This document shows positions 33,731 through 45,134 of a stretch of DNA of 64,000 bases, in pieces. Made by a program: the position numbers and the translations under genes. Numbering within the stretch: position 1 is the stretch's first letter; each line of letters starts with the position of its first letter. The notes under the pieces were generated by a model. That model was not told the origin of the DNA. It worked only from the letters and a program-made list of their open reading frames with translations, and did no database searches. Source of the stretch: CAYQJS01 sp964417895 (GTDB lineage Bacteria; Chloroflexota; UBA6077; SHYK01). The stretch covers positions 1 through 64,000 of the forward strand of contig CAYQJS010000007.1 of assembly GCA_964417895.1 (NCBI GenBank), in the 5' to 3' direction.

Positions 33731-33845
33731 TGGAAAAGGTTGGGTCCGCTCGTGGTGAGCCTGTCCCTCGGCAAGCTCGGGATGAGCGCCGATCCTGGTG
33801 AGCTTGTCGAACCACAAGCTCAGGGCGAGCGGCTTTTCAGCAGCC
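33731..33845. repeat. Dispersed 'GACAAGCTCA' inverted repeat family
   Basis: GGTGAGCCTGTCCCTCGGCA and GGTGAGCTTGTCGAACCACA, with CAAGCTCGGGATGAGCG and CAAGCTCAGGGCGAGCGG, form two imperfect hairpins. The same family is seen at 53021-53100 and inside 54203-54275. Confidence 0.7.
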
Positions 33846-33884
33846 CGTGAGTTTAGGTCTGGCTCTGAAAGTCCCTTCTCCCCC

Positions 33885-33970
33885 TGGGCGATGGTTAGGG
33901 TGAAAGCGCGCCTGGAGGGAGCGCCCTCACCCTAACCCTCTCCCAGAGGGCGAGGGGATTTCAGAACAAT
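33885..33970. repeat. Palindrome upstream of the MFS gene, intact form
   Basis: CCCTCACCCTAACCCTCTCC followed by CAGAGGGCGAGGGGATTTCA and GAACAAT. The same block at 54203-54277 carries an insertion. It ends 21 bases before the MFS start. Confidence 0.7.
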
Positions 33971-33990
33971 GACAGCCGTATGGAGTTTTG

Positions 33991-35313
33991 ATGAGTCAAG
34001 GCGAGCCCCGTCAAAGGCTCAATGTTGTTTCCAAAGAGCTTTTCCTCTCCCTCTATCTGCCGGCCACGGCGATCTCCCTGGGAACGGGCCTCGCCCTACC
34101 TGTGCTCCCCGTGTACGCCAAGTCATTCGAGATCAGCTTCGAGGTCGCCGCTCTCGTCGTCATCCTCCATCACGTCGGCAGTTGGGCGGCGACCCTTCCA
34201 GTCGGCTATTCGCTCGAACGCGTGGGGCGTCGGCCGATCCTGCTTGGCGGAGGCCTGCTCGTAGCCCTGAGCGCCTTTCTGACCGCCCTCGCGCCGACGT
34301 TCGCCGCGCTGCTCGTTTGCCGCTTCGTGAACGGCGTCGCCGACCAGATGTGGCAGATGTCGCGCCTGGCCATGATCACGGATACGGGCAGAGCACGCGA
34401 GCGCGGGCGAATGATTACGTGGATGATGGAGCTCTCGCGCTTCGGCAACCTGTTCAGCCCGGCGCTTGGCGGCTTCATGGCCGTGTTCTGGGACATCCGA
34501 GTGCCGTTCGTCTTTCATGGCATCCTGGTGCTGATCGCTATCCTCCCAAGCTTCCGCATCGCCCGGGAGACGGACCCGAACAGAGCCCGCGCAAGAGCGG
34601 AGGGTCGGGAAAGAGAGCACGTGCCATGGCGTGAGGTGATTGGCGGCTTAAGGCAACCGCAGATGCTCGCGTTTCTCGGGGCGCAGTTCATGGCCAACTT
34701 CACGCGCGGCGTGAGTCGAGGAGGATTCCTCAACCTGTATGCCGCCTACCAGTACGGCGTTGGGCCCGGCACGCTCGGGCTTCTAGCGTCGGCCAACAGC
34801 TTCCTCGGACTTCCGCTCGGCTTCGCCACGGGGTACATCATGGACCGCTGGGGTCGGAAGCGGACGATCGTGCCCGGCTTTTCCCTGCTCGCCGTGGCGA
34901 TGGTGTTCATGACCTCGACCGCGTTCTTCCAGATGCCCTTCGAGGTCTACGCCATCGCCTTCCTCTGCGTCTCGTTCTCCGGCGGGATCACGGGCGGAAA
35001 TATGCAGGTCATGGGCTCCGACCTCGCGCCTTCTCGAGGCCGAGGCCAATGGATGGCCATCTGGCGTTTCATCGCCGAGTCCGGCAACCAGCTGAGCCCG
35101 AGCACCTTCGCCCTGGTGAGTGCGCTCTTCGGGTACGTCGGGTCCTTCAGCATCGTGGGCTTCTCGTCGCTCGCCGTCGCCCTCCTCGTCGGCCTGGGGA
35201 TCCGGGAGACGGTCGGACGCCAGCGCGCGGGCGAGGAGGAGACGGGCGAAGTGGTTCCGGCTGCAACCGGCCCGCCGAGCGATCGGGGCGATGCCGTCGG
35301 TTCAACCCGCTAG
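33991..35313 (+). CDS. Major facilitator superfamily transporter
   Basis: This encodes 440 residues from ATG 33991 with TATGGAG upstream. Twelve membrane segments are apparent. The MFS motif A forms appear as GYSLERVGRRPILLGG in loop 2-3 and GYIMDRWGRKRTIVPG in loop 8-9. The substrate cannot be told; drug/H+ antiporter-like motifs are consistent with efflux or with export of organic acids. Confidence 0.87.
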   Translation: MSQGEPRQRLNVVSKELFLSLYLPATAISLGTGLALPVLPVYAKSFEISFEVAALVVILHHVGSWAATLPVGYSLERVGRRPILLGGGLLVALSAFLTALAPTFAALLVCRFVNGVADQMWQMSRLAMITDTGRARERGRMITWMMELSRFGNLFSPALGGFMAVFWDIRVPFVFHGILVLIAILPSFRIARETDPNRARARAEGREREHVPWREVIGGLRQPQMLAFLGAQFMANFTRGVSRGGFLNLYAAYQYGVGPGTLGLLASANSFLGLPLGFATGYIMDRWGRKRTIVPGFSLLAVAMVFMTSTAFFQMPFEVYAIAFLCVSFSGGITGGNMQVMGSDLAPSRGRGQWMAIWRFIAESGNQLSPSTFALVSALFGYVGSFSIVGFSSLAVALLVGLGIRETVGRQRAGEEETGEVVPAATGPPSDRGDAVGSTR

Positions 35314-35519
35314 GGGGGGCCTTCGCATGAACGTGGGCGTTACCCCCCTCCCTAACCCTCCCCCTCAAGGGGGAGGGGACCAGCTGAGCGGGAGGGGACC
35401 AGTTGTCTTCCCCCTCTCTGCCTTGGGGGGGGACCAGTTCTCTTCCCCTCTCTGCTGGGGGGGAGGGGACCAGTTGTCTTCCCCCTCTCTGCTGGGGGGG
35501 GGGACAGGCCTCTCGACGG
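35311..35519. repeat. Degenerate MITE end and GC-rich repeat array
   Basis: CGCATGAACGTGGGCGTTAC is the inner part of the MITE left end. It is followed by CCCTCCCCCTCAAGGGGGAGGG and then three GGGACCAGTTGTCTTCCCCC units separated by CTCTCTGCTGGGGGG. It fills the space between two convergent genes, so it may also act as a bidirectional terminator. Confidence 0.6.
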
Positions 35520-37211
35520 TCAGTTGATGTCCCACTTGTGGGCATCCCAAGTCTGAGCGTGGCCGGTCCTCGGAGTCACCGCCTGGACCCGGTTGCTGAT
35601 CAGCGCAGCATGGACCGTGTGGTACACGCTGATCAGTACCGCCTGATCGGTCACGTGGTGCGCAATCTGCTTGAACAGGTCGATCCGCTCCTGCGGCGGA
35701 ACGGTGAGGAAGAAGCGATCAATCAGGGCGTCCAGATCGGTGTTGGCGTAACGCGTGAAGTTGCTGCCCCGGAACCTGTTCTCAGCCCTGGGGATGTCGC
35801 CGCTGTGGAACCAGATTAGCCGGCGGGGTTGTGTCATCGCGGCGCTGTGTGAGCCCACTTCGTAGGCCGTGCGGGTCGCTCTTACCTCCCGGGTGGCTGC
35901 CTCCGGGGCGAGCAGCTTCGGCACTCCATTGACTCCCACGCGCTGCCAGCTGTCCGCTATGTAGAGGACGGCCTGCTCCTGGCCTGTATCCCCTTGTGTG
36001 GCCTGGATTTCAATCGACAGCTCTTTCCCCGACGCATCGCGATAGGTATTCCCGACGCGGGTGTGCCCTGCCTCCTCGATCAGCTGCGCCGAGCGCCGTG
36101 GGTCGTATGGGTACTGGACGACGCTGGACGTGACTGCCGCGAACTCGGGAGCCCCAGGAGGCACGATAAACCCCGAAGTAGGGGCAAGCCCGCGGGTAAC
36201 CGTCTCATTCAGCGCCTCCTTCTCAATCGCGTGGGCGAGGCCACGCCGGAAGCGCACGTCCAGCAGAGCCGGCGGATCCGGGTTGATGAACTGGGGCCGG
36301 GCCGTTGTCGTGCTCTGGTACGGGTAGTTGGCCATCTTCCCCTCTTGCCATCGCTCCTGGGCCTGCATCGCCTGGTCCACCGCGATGCCCGGACCGATGG
36401 TGAAGTGCACCTCGCCGGCGATCAGGTTGGCGATGAGGGTGTTGACGTCGGGGATGAACCGGACCTCCACCTGATCGACCTTGGGGCGGCCGGAGACGAA
36501 ATCAGGGAAGGCGTCCAGCCGCAGCCGCTCCGTCGGGACGAACTCCCGCACCGTGAAGGGCCCAGCGTGGACGAACTCGTGGCTCCAGTAGCGGTGCTGC
36601 GTGAACGCCTCTTTCGCGTTGAGGTATGCATCCTCCAGCAAATGCTTGGGGAGCGGTAATGCGACTTCCCAGCTGAACATCATGTCGGCCTGGATGTACG
36701 GCTCTTTCCACTCGACGATCAGCGTACGCGCGTCGACAGCGCGGACACCCGCGAGCGACCGATACGCGTTATGCCCAAAATCGGGGAGCTCGCGGTCCTG
36801 CCCCACCCGCACCGCGAACACGAGGTCGTCGGTGGTGAGCGGCCTCCCGTCATGCCACTTGAGCCCCTCGTGGAGCTTCCACGTGGTCTCCATGCGGCCA
36901 TCCGGAAAGACCTTCCACAGATCATTCTCGAGGGTCGGGACGGCTTCGGCCAGCAGGGCATCGGGCTCCCCCCTCGGGGTGAAGCGGATGAGCCCAGCAC
37001 TGACCAGCTCCTGCACCACGTCGGCGTTGCTGTCCAACTGGTTGCTGAGGACCGGGGCTGCTTCACGCGCGCCAACCACCAGGCGTTTCGGCTGCGCTGA
37101 GCGGTCGGCGCCAGCCGGTGTGTCTGTCTGGGCCCGCGGTTGAGCGCCGGGGGTGCACCCGGCAAGCAGAATCACGCAGACGGTGATAACGGGCCAGAAG
37201 CTGAATTTCAT
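35520..37211 (-). CDS. Family 5 solute-binding lipoprotein
   Basis: This encodes 563 residues from ATG 37211 with GGAGGAGACGAAGG directly upstream; the frame extends to 37349 without a signal. Lipoprotein signal MKFSFWPVITVCVILLAGC. Core motifs are WKLHEGLKWHDGRPLTTDDL, GPFTVREFVPTERLRLDAFP and FRRGLAHAIEKEALNETV. It ends TWDAHKWDIN. It resembles the proteins at 28322 and 54307 most (ARG/PKR...VGARE start of the mature part). No transport partner is near. Confidence 0.88.
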   Translation of the reverse strand: MKFSFWPVITVCVILLAGCTPGAQPRAQTDTPAGADRSAQPKRLVVGAREAAPVLSNQLDSNADVVQELVSAGLIRFTPRGEPDALLAEAVPTLENDLWKVFPDGRMETTWKLHEGLKWHDGRPLTTDDLVFAVRVGQDRELPDFGHNAYRSLAGVRAVDARTLIVEWKEPYIQADMMFSWEVALPLPKHLLEDAYLNAKEAFTQHRYWSHEFVHAGPFTVREFVPTERLRLDAFPDFVSGRPKVDQVEVRFIPDVNTLIANLIAGEVHFTIGPGIAVDQAMQAQERWQEGKMANYPYQSTTTARPQFINPDPPALLDVRFRRGLAHAIEKEALNETVTRGLAPTSGFIVPPGAPEFAAVTSSVVQYPYDPRRSAQLIEEAGHTRVGNTYRDASGKELSIEIQATQGDTGQEQAVLYIADSWQRVGVNGVPKLLAPEAATREVRATRTAYEVGSHSAAMTQPRRLIWFHSGDIPRAENRFRGSNFTRYANTDLDALIDRFFLTVPPQERIDLFKQIAHHVTDQAVLISVYHTVHAALISNRVQAVTPRTGHAQTWDAHKWDIN

Positions 37212-37345
37212 CCTTCGTCTCCTCCATCCGCTCACGGCGCGCGGCCGCGCTGCCAGCTTACGGCTTCCTATCTTATCTTTTCCGATCCCAAGCCGTGGCA
37301 GTGGCGTCGGCGGGTGTGCGAGGACCATCACCGTGCGCAACCGGA

Positions 37346-39721
<2,376 letters not shown>

Positions 39722-39760
39722 CCCCTAGTTTACCTCAACTATTGAGTGTATAAACTATCG

Positions 39761-39802
39761 CTGACCTAGACTTTCGACTAGATCATTCAATACAATGCCG
39801 AT
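39761..39802 (+). promoter_or_regulatory. Leaderless promoter and inverted-repeat operator of the MarR gene
   Basis: TGACCTAG (39762-39769) and CTAGATCA (39778-39785) form an 8-bp inverted repeat with one mismatch and an 8-base centre. TAGACT (39767-39772) and TACAAT (39791-39796) with an 18-base spacer fit -35 and -10. The MarR ATG lies six bases after the -10, so transcription would start at the start codon. Confidence 0.55.
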
Positions 39803-40258
39803 ATGAAGCGCCGTATTCCCTCTGCTCAATCCGACGTGGGCCTCGCTGACCAGGTCTGGACACTGCTCGTGCGGGTCTCGCTCGAGCGCGTCCACCGGCA
39901 TCTCGGCGCCGTCGCGGCGGAGTTCGAGCTAGCGCCGGCGCAGGCCATGGCCCTCAGCGAGCTGGTGACCGATCAGCCCCTGCCCATGCGTGATCTCGCA
40001 GCTCGGCTCAGGTGCGATCCATCCAACATCACCGGCCTCATCGACAGGCTGGAGGCGCGCGGCCTCGTCGAGCGTCGCCCCCATCCCGCGGATCGACGCG
40101 TGAAGTACCTGGTGCTCACACCTGAGGGTCGGGCCCTACGCGAGCGGCTATCGGCCCGCCTCTGTGCAGCTCCCGACTGCGTCGCCACTCTTGGCGACGC
40201 TGACCAGCGGAAGCTCCACGATGTCCTGGTCCGAATCCTGGAAGACCGGATCGCTTAA
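39803..40258 (+). CDS. MarR-family transcriptional regulator
   Basis: This encodes 151 residues from ATG 39803. The winged helix-turn-helix is LPMRDLAARLRCDPSNITGL, then IDRLEARGLVERRPHPADRR and the beta wing VKYLVLTPEGR. It is divergent from lon with an 81-base spacer. An inverted repeat over its own promoter suggests autorepression; whether it also controls lon is unknown. No drug pump gene is adjacent. Confidence 0.9.
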   Translation: MKRRIPSAQSDVGLADQVWTLLVRVSLERVHRHLGAVAAEFELAPAQAMALSELVTDQPLPMRDLAARLRCDPSNITGLIDRLEARGLVERRPHPADRRVKYLVLTPEGRALRERLSARLCAAPDCVATLGDADQRKLHDVLVRILEDRIA

Positions 40259-40362
40259 CGCGGTGAACTGACGGGATTCCCGATGGCAAGATTGGGGCCC
40301 ACCTCCGCGCTCGCCAGCGAGACGGACGTGATGACGCATGTTCCGGCAGCGAGCGCCCTGGC

Positions 40363-41520
40363 TCAGCAGGGGACGGGAATGTCGTGGGTGGGATCGAGGG
40401 CTCGGAGGAAGGCTTCGACGGGAACAATCCAGGTTCGATCTCGCCGCTCGCGCGCAGTTCCCCGGTAGAGCAGGAAGCGCTGGCTCTCAGGATAATCGGC
40501 GCCGAACGCTTCGAGGCCACGAAGGTCTTCAGGGCGGACCCGCGCGGTGTTCTTCACCTCGATCGCCCAGAAGGCCTCGGAACCGTAGACGACGAAGTCG
40601 ACCTCGGCGCCAGAACGGGTCCGCCAGAAGAACAGCCCCGCATCGCCCCCCCGGTACCCGAGCCAGGCCCGCAGGTGCTGCGCGACGAGGCCTTCCAACG
40701 CGGCCCCCTCGATCTCCTCAGGCCGATCGAGGGGGCCGCGGGGCCGGAGCGACCGGAACACGCCGGCGTCGAAGAAGTAGAACTTCGGGTGCGCGCTCGT
40801 CTCCCGCCTCGCGCGGCGTGTGAACACGGGGACCCGGAAGGAAAGCAGCAGGTCCTCCAGCACTTCGACGTATGCCGCGACCGTCTTGCGTTCGACCTGA
40901 CACTCGCGTGCCACATTGGCAATGTTGAGGACGGCGGCGTGCGAGAAGCTCATCGCCTCCAGGAAGCGCGCGAACGCGCCAACATTGCGCGCCCACCCCT
41001 CCAGCCGCACCTCCTCGTCGAGGTAGAGCGAGGCATACGCACGCAGCACGTCGTCCGGTTGCTCGGCGGCGACGACCAATGGAAGCAGCCCGCGGGCCAG
41101 AGCAGCAGGAAAGTCGAAGTGATCGAGCTCCGATGCCATGAAAGGGTGCAGCGTGCGGACGACAGCCCGTCCTGCCAGAAGGTCGACGCCGCCGCGGCGC
41201 AGCTTTCGCGCGCTCGAGCCCGTTAGCGCGAAGCGTCGTGGGTCATCCGACTCGATCACCGCGTGGACGACGTTGAGAAGATCGGGCACACGTTGGACCT
41301 CGTCGACGACCACCGTCTCGCGATCCGGCGAACCGCGGACCAGGTCTCGCAGCCGTTCTGGCCGCGCCGCGAGCTCGCGCGCTACATCGGGCTGCAACAA
41401 ATCGACGAAGAGCGCATCCGGTAGCGCGTGGCGGAGCCAGGTCGACTTGCCCGTGCCGCGGGGTCCAAAGAGAAAGAAGCTCTGGCGAGGTGCCTCGAAA
41501 AAGCGGCGCTGCAATTCCAT
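40363..41520 (-). CDS. AAA-type ATPase with DUF4143 domain
   Basis: This encodes 385 residues from ATG 41520; a TTG four codons upstream is less likely. Walker A GPRGTGKST is at 19-27, Walker B VVVDEVQRVPDLL, sensor ALTGSSARKLRRGG, and the C-terminal DUF4143 nuclease-like part has WRTRSGAEVDFVVYG and AIEVKNT (a PD-(D/E)XK-type core). Function in cells is unclear; such proteins are common orphan genes spread by transfer and often sit with toxin-antitoxin genes. Upstream on the same strand lies the STAND-TPR gene. Confidence 0.87.
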   Translation of the reverse strand: MELQRRFFEAPRQSFFLFGPRGTGKSTWLRHALPDALFVDLLQPDVARELAARPERLRDLVRGSPDRETVVVDEVQRVPDLLNVVHAVIESDDPRRFALTGSSARKLRRGGVDLLAGRAVVRTLHPFMASELDHFDFPAALARGLLPLVVAAEQPDDVLRAYASLYLDEEVRLEGWARNVGAFARFLEAMSFSHAAVLNIANVARECQVERKTVAAYVEVLEDLLLSFRVPVFTRRARRETSAHPKFYFFDAGVFRSLRPRGPLDRPEEIEGAALEGLVAQHLRAWLGYRGGDAGLFFWRTRSGAEVDFVVYGSEAFWAIEVKNTARVRPEDLRGLEAFGADYPESQRFLLYRGTARERRDRTWIVPVEAFLRALDPTHDIPVPC

Positions 41521-41622
41521 TCTGAGTCTCAATATGGAATGTCGGGTTCCTCAATGATAGCACCATTGGGCCTCAGGGGGCGCAGTTGCTGACGGCGATG
41601 CTTCGTACCCGATCCAGCCCAC

Positions 41623-44600
41623 TCAGGATCCTGGCTCGGCGAGAGCGCGCGCTCGGACCTGTCTCCACGTCCCCAGCAACGCGGTCGCCAGCGCGAGCAG
41701 CGCGAAAACGACGAGAACTAGGCTCAGTGCGGACAGCACCGCCGCCGCAATCGCGAGGGCTGTGGAAAACCAGAGCAGGAGGAGAGACGAGGGCCTCGCC
41801 CGGCTCCCGTGCCGGTGGGCGCCGACGGCGACGCCGAGAGAAGCCACCAGGATGAGCGCCACCAGCGCTGCCGCCAGCGAGAACGGTTGCCCCTCCAATC
41901 TCAACGCGAACAGGAGGGCCAGGGTTAGTCCGCCGGCTCCTGCAACAAGTCCGCTGAGCCACTCCAGAAATGCGACGGGCTCGCTCTGGCTCGGCTTCCG
42001 TGAACTTGAAAGCCTCGCCGCATCGAGGTTTCTTCGGCTCCTGAGCGTGTCCGGGTGCTCCGGCCCCAGAACCCGCTCGCGGATCGCCAGCGTCTCCTCG
42101 TCCAGCCGCAGCGCCTCGTCGTTCCGCCCCACCGCCCGGTAGCTCAGGGCCAGGTTGCTGCGGCTCGCCAGCGTGTGCGGGTGCTCCGGCCCCAGCACGC
42201 GCTGGCACATCGCCAACGTCTCCTCGTCCAGCCGTAGCGCGTCGTCGTTCCGCCCCACCGCCCGGTAGTCGCCGGCCAGATTGTTGCGGCTCCCGAGCGT
42301 GTGCGGGTGCTCCGGCCCCAGCACTCGCTTGTAGATCGGCAGTGTCTCCTCGTGCAACCGCAGCGCATCGTCGTTCCGCCCCACCGCCGAGTAGGCGATG
42401 GCCAGATTGTTGCGGCTCCCGAGCGTGTCCGGGTGCTCCGGCCCCAGCACGCGCTCGCGGATCGCCAGCGTCTCATCGTGCAGCCGCAGCGCCTCGTCAT
42501 GCCGTCCCACCGCCCGGTAGCTGAGGGCCAGATTGCTGCGGCTCGTGAGCGTGTCCGCGTGCTTCGGCCCCAGCACACGCTCGCGGATCACCAGCGTCTG
42601 CTCGTCCAGCCGCAGCGCGTCGTCGTTCCGCCCCACCGCCCGGTAGCTGAGGGCCAGATTGTTGCGGCTCCCGAGCGTGTACGGGTGCTCCCGCCCCAGC
42701 ACGCGCTGGAAAATCGCCAGCGTCTCCTCGTCCAGCCGCAGCGCCTCGCCGTTCCGCCCCACCGCTCGGTAGTGGTCGGCCAGGTTGTTGCGGCTCCCGA
42801 GCGTGTGCGGGTGCTCCGGCCCCAGCACGCGCTCCCGGATCGCCAGCGTCTCCGCGTCCAGCCGCAGCGCATCGTCGTTCCGCCCCACCGCCCGGTAGGC
42901 GATGGCCAGGTTGTTGCGGCTCGAGAGCGTGTCCGGGTGCTCCGGCCCCAGCACCAGCTCGCGGATCGCCCGTGTCTCCTGGTGGAGCCGCAGCGCCTCG
43001 TCGTTCCGCCCCACCGCATGGTAGTCGCTGCCCAGATTGTTGCGGCTCCTGAGCGTGTCCTGGTGCTCCGGCCCCAGCACGCGCTGGAAAATCGCCAGCG
43101 TCTCCTCGTCCAATTGCAGCGCCTCGTCGTTCCGCCCCACCGCCGCGTAGTCGATGGCCAGGTTGGTGCGGATCGTGAGCGTGTCCGCGTGCTCCGGGCC
43201 CTGCACACGCTCCCGGATCGCCAGCGTCGCCTCGTTCAGGCGCAGCGCCTCGTGGTTTTGCCCCACCGCCCGGTAGGCGACGGCCAGACTTGTAGCGAAC
43301 GCCAGAGCCGACGAGGCTTCCGCGCCCAGCGCCGACTGGAAGCAGGCGTGCATTCTCTCGTAGTGAGCGATTTCGCTCCGGACGGCGACCGGATCGTCGG
43401 TGTTGATGGACTGGAGGCGCGTCAGGGCGCGCAACAGAGCGTTCTCTTGTTCGCCCGGGTCGTTGGTCGCGCCGATAGCAGCCGTGGTGAGAGCGTGGAT
43501 CAGGACACCACCACCGCTGGCTCGGGTCAGCCCGCGCTTCATGCACGCGTCCATTACCCGGTCGGGATCCGCGTCATCATCCGCGCCGACCAGCGAGGAG
43601 AACAGGGCAAGTGGGAGCGGCGCGTCGGCCACGTACGCCAGCGCAGAGAGCCGCTTCCGGCCATTTCCTAGCCCGCCGAGCGCCCCGGACAGGGCCGAGA
43701 ACACCCCCTCGGCTCTGGGGATCGCGGCGCCAGCCGCCTGCTGGAACGCCGCAACGTGGACTGGCGTGGGCGCTCGCCCAAGCTCTGCCAGTAGCTCGTG
43801 CGGTGCTTGCTGAGGATCCGCGAGGCGGTCGGACAACTCCGCCAGCCGTATTGACAGAGTCTCGAGAGCCAGGGGAAGCCGGCCGACAGCCTCGCTGATC
43901 TGATCCAAGATCGCGTCGTCGAAACGATGCTGGCTGCGCGAGCAGAGGAGCTGCCGCGCCGGCTCCGGGTTGAGGACGTCGAGGGATACGAATGCCACAC
44001 TCGGCGCGAGGAGCGCGCGGCGCGCGTCCCGCGTGGTTACGAGCAGGCGGACTGACCCCACGGCATTGACCAGCTCATTGACGAGATCGCAGCTCTCGAG
44101 GCCATCCACGGCAAGGCACACCTGCGCGTCCAGCGTCGCCAGCTTCCGTTGCACGTATCCTGCCACCTCCTCTTCGGTCAGATTGACGGTCGGGAGGTGG
44201 AGCGCAGGCGCCAGGGCCGCCAGCGTCCGGGCGAGCGTCGCCCCACCGGGTGTCCACAGCACTGGACCGGTCAGTCGGTGCGTGAACTCGGCGGCCAGCC
44301 GGGTCTTGCCTGTCCCGGGCCCGCCAGAGATGACAACGACGCGACGTTCCGCGAACGCTGCCTCGATGTCGTGCAGCTTACCGTCGCGACCGACGAAGGC
44401 TGATCCGATGCTCGCCGGACGCCCGAGCCCGCCGGCCGACAGCAGGGCCTCGACGGCACCGGCAGCAGTGCCCCTAGATTCGCCAGCTGCGTCCTGCTGC
44501 GAAGGTCTTGGGCGAGCCGTGCGCGTCTCAAGGTAAGCATGGATGATCAGCGCCAGGAAGACCATTATCGTGGCCGTAAGAGCTGCCAGCAGGGGATTCG

Positions 44601-44793
44601 AGACGACCCCGAGGAGAATGGGGCCCAGGATGTCGAACAACGGCCCGGAGTTCTCATCGATCAGGCGGTTGGCGATGCCAGCGAGCCGGTCCTTAAAAAT
44701 CTCGACTATGGCCCAAAGGAATGGTAGCGCGGTAAGCGCAGGCCAACCACGCTCGAGTACGTTCTTGAGCCAGGTTTGCAGAAACTCGCCCAC
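41623..44793 (-). CDS. Membrane-anchored STAND NTPase with ten 42-residue TPR repeats
   Basis: This encodes 1056 residues from GTG 44793. The N-terminus has hydrophobic segments near 18-35 and 52-90. A STAND/NB-ARC domain follows, with FVGRDGKL at 133-140 and the P-loop SGGPGTGKT at 156-164, then VCLAVDGLESC and LLVTTRDARRAL (Walker B and sensor I-like). Residues 502-921 are ten head-to-tail kinesin-light-chain type TPRs, each exactly 42 residues. The C-terminal 115 residues hold about four membrane helices. STAND-TPR proteins sense a ligand or invader and signal or kill; here both ends are in the membrane. No partner effector is certain. Confidence 0.85.
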   Translation of the reverse strand: MGEFLQTWLKNVLERGWPALTALPFLWAIVEIFKDRLAGIANRLIDENSGPLFDILGPILLGVVSNPLLAALTATIMVFLALIIHAYLETRTARPRPSQQDAAGESRGTAAGAVEALLSAGGLGRPASIGSAFVGRDGKLHDIEAAFAERRVVVISGGPGTGKTRLAAEFTHRLTGPVLWTPGGATLARTLAALAPALHLPTVNLTEEEVAGYVQRKLATLDAQVCLAVDGLESCDLVNELVNAVGSVRLLVTTRDARRALLAPSVAFVSLDVLNPEPARQLLCSRSQHRFDDAILDQISEAVGRLPLALETLSIRLAELSDRLADPQQAPHELLAELGRAPTPVHVAAFQQAAGAAIPRAEGVFSALSGALGGLGNGRKRLSALAYVADAPLPLALFSSLVGADDDADPDRVMDACMKRGLTRASGGGVLIHALTTAAIGATNDPGEQENALLRALTRLQSINTDDPVAVRSEIAHYERMHACFQSALGAEASSALAFATSLAVAYRAVGQNHEALRLNEATLAIRERVQGPEHADTLTIRTNLAIDYAAVGRNDEALQLDEETLAIFQRVLGPEHQDTLRSRNNLGSDYHAVGRNDEALRLHQETRAIRELVLGPEHPDTLSSRNNLAIAYRAVGRNDDALRLDAETLAIRERVLGPEHPHTLGSRNNLADHYRAVGRNGEALRLDEETLAIFQRVLGREHPYTLGSRNNLALSYRAVGRNDDALRLDEQTLVIRERVLGPKHADTLTSRSNLALSYRAVGRHDEALRLHDETLAIRERVLGPEHPDTLGSRNNLAIAYSAVGRNDDALRLHEETLPIYKRVLGPEHPHTLGSRNNLAGDYRAVGRNDDALRLDEETLAMCQRVLGPEHPHTLASRSNLALSYRAVGRNDEALRLDEETLAIRERVLGPEHPDTLRSRRNLDAARLSSSRKPSQSEPVAFLEWLSGLVAGAGGLTLALLFALRLEGQPFSLAAALVALILVASLGVAVGAHRHGSRARPSSLLLLWFSTALAIAAAVLSALSLVLVVFALLALATALLGTWRQVRARALAEPGS
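42031..43290 (-). repeat. Ten 126-bp tandem repeats inside the STAND-TPR gene
   Basis: Ten units of exactly 126 bp encode YRAVGRNDEALRLDEETLAI followed by RERVLGPEHPDTL. They differ by scattered changes and have no indels. The regular length and high similarity suggest recent expansion or homogenisation by recombination. Confidence 0.9.
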
Positions 44794-45134
44794 CTGCCCA
44801 TCATAGCGCGTTATCTGGTCGGTAGCGCCCTTTCCGGACGGCTACTTCGAGCACCTGGAGCCGCCTCTCAAGGCTTTGACCTCTGTGAGCTTCGGGTAAC
44901 TGCGTCACAATACATAGTCTCCTGAGCAATCCCACGGACGCTTGGCACATCCCAGCTGAGCTGCGGCCCTACGCATCGCTTCTCATCGTGCGAGACTCGG
45001 GCTTTGCTATGCGCACGACCCTGAGCCCGGCAAAGGACGGTGGGCCATCTCTACGGGCCCAGGAAAATAGCCCACCAGCGGGCTGCCACGCTGCTCGTGT
45101 GCGAGGCTGGAGGAGACTTTCGCATTGGTGTTAC
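44794..45134. other. Spacer without recognisable gene
   Basis: I see no coding sequence, clear promoter or repeat in these 341 bases between the STAND-TPR gene and the broken DUF4145 gene. Confidence 0.4.

Noticed and set aside
42301..43671. 456-residue open frame on the plus strand opposite the TPR region
   Set aside because: It arises from the 126-bp repeats read backwards (repeated MRVLRPQH... sequence) and has no protein-like features.
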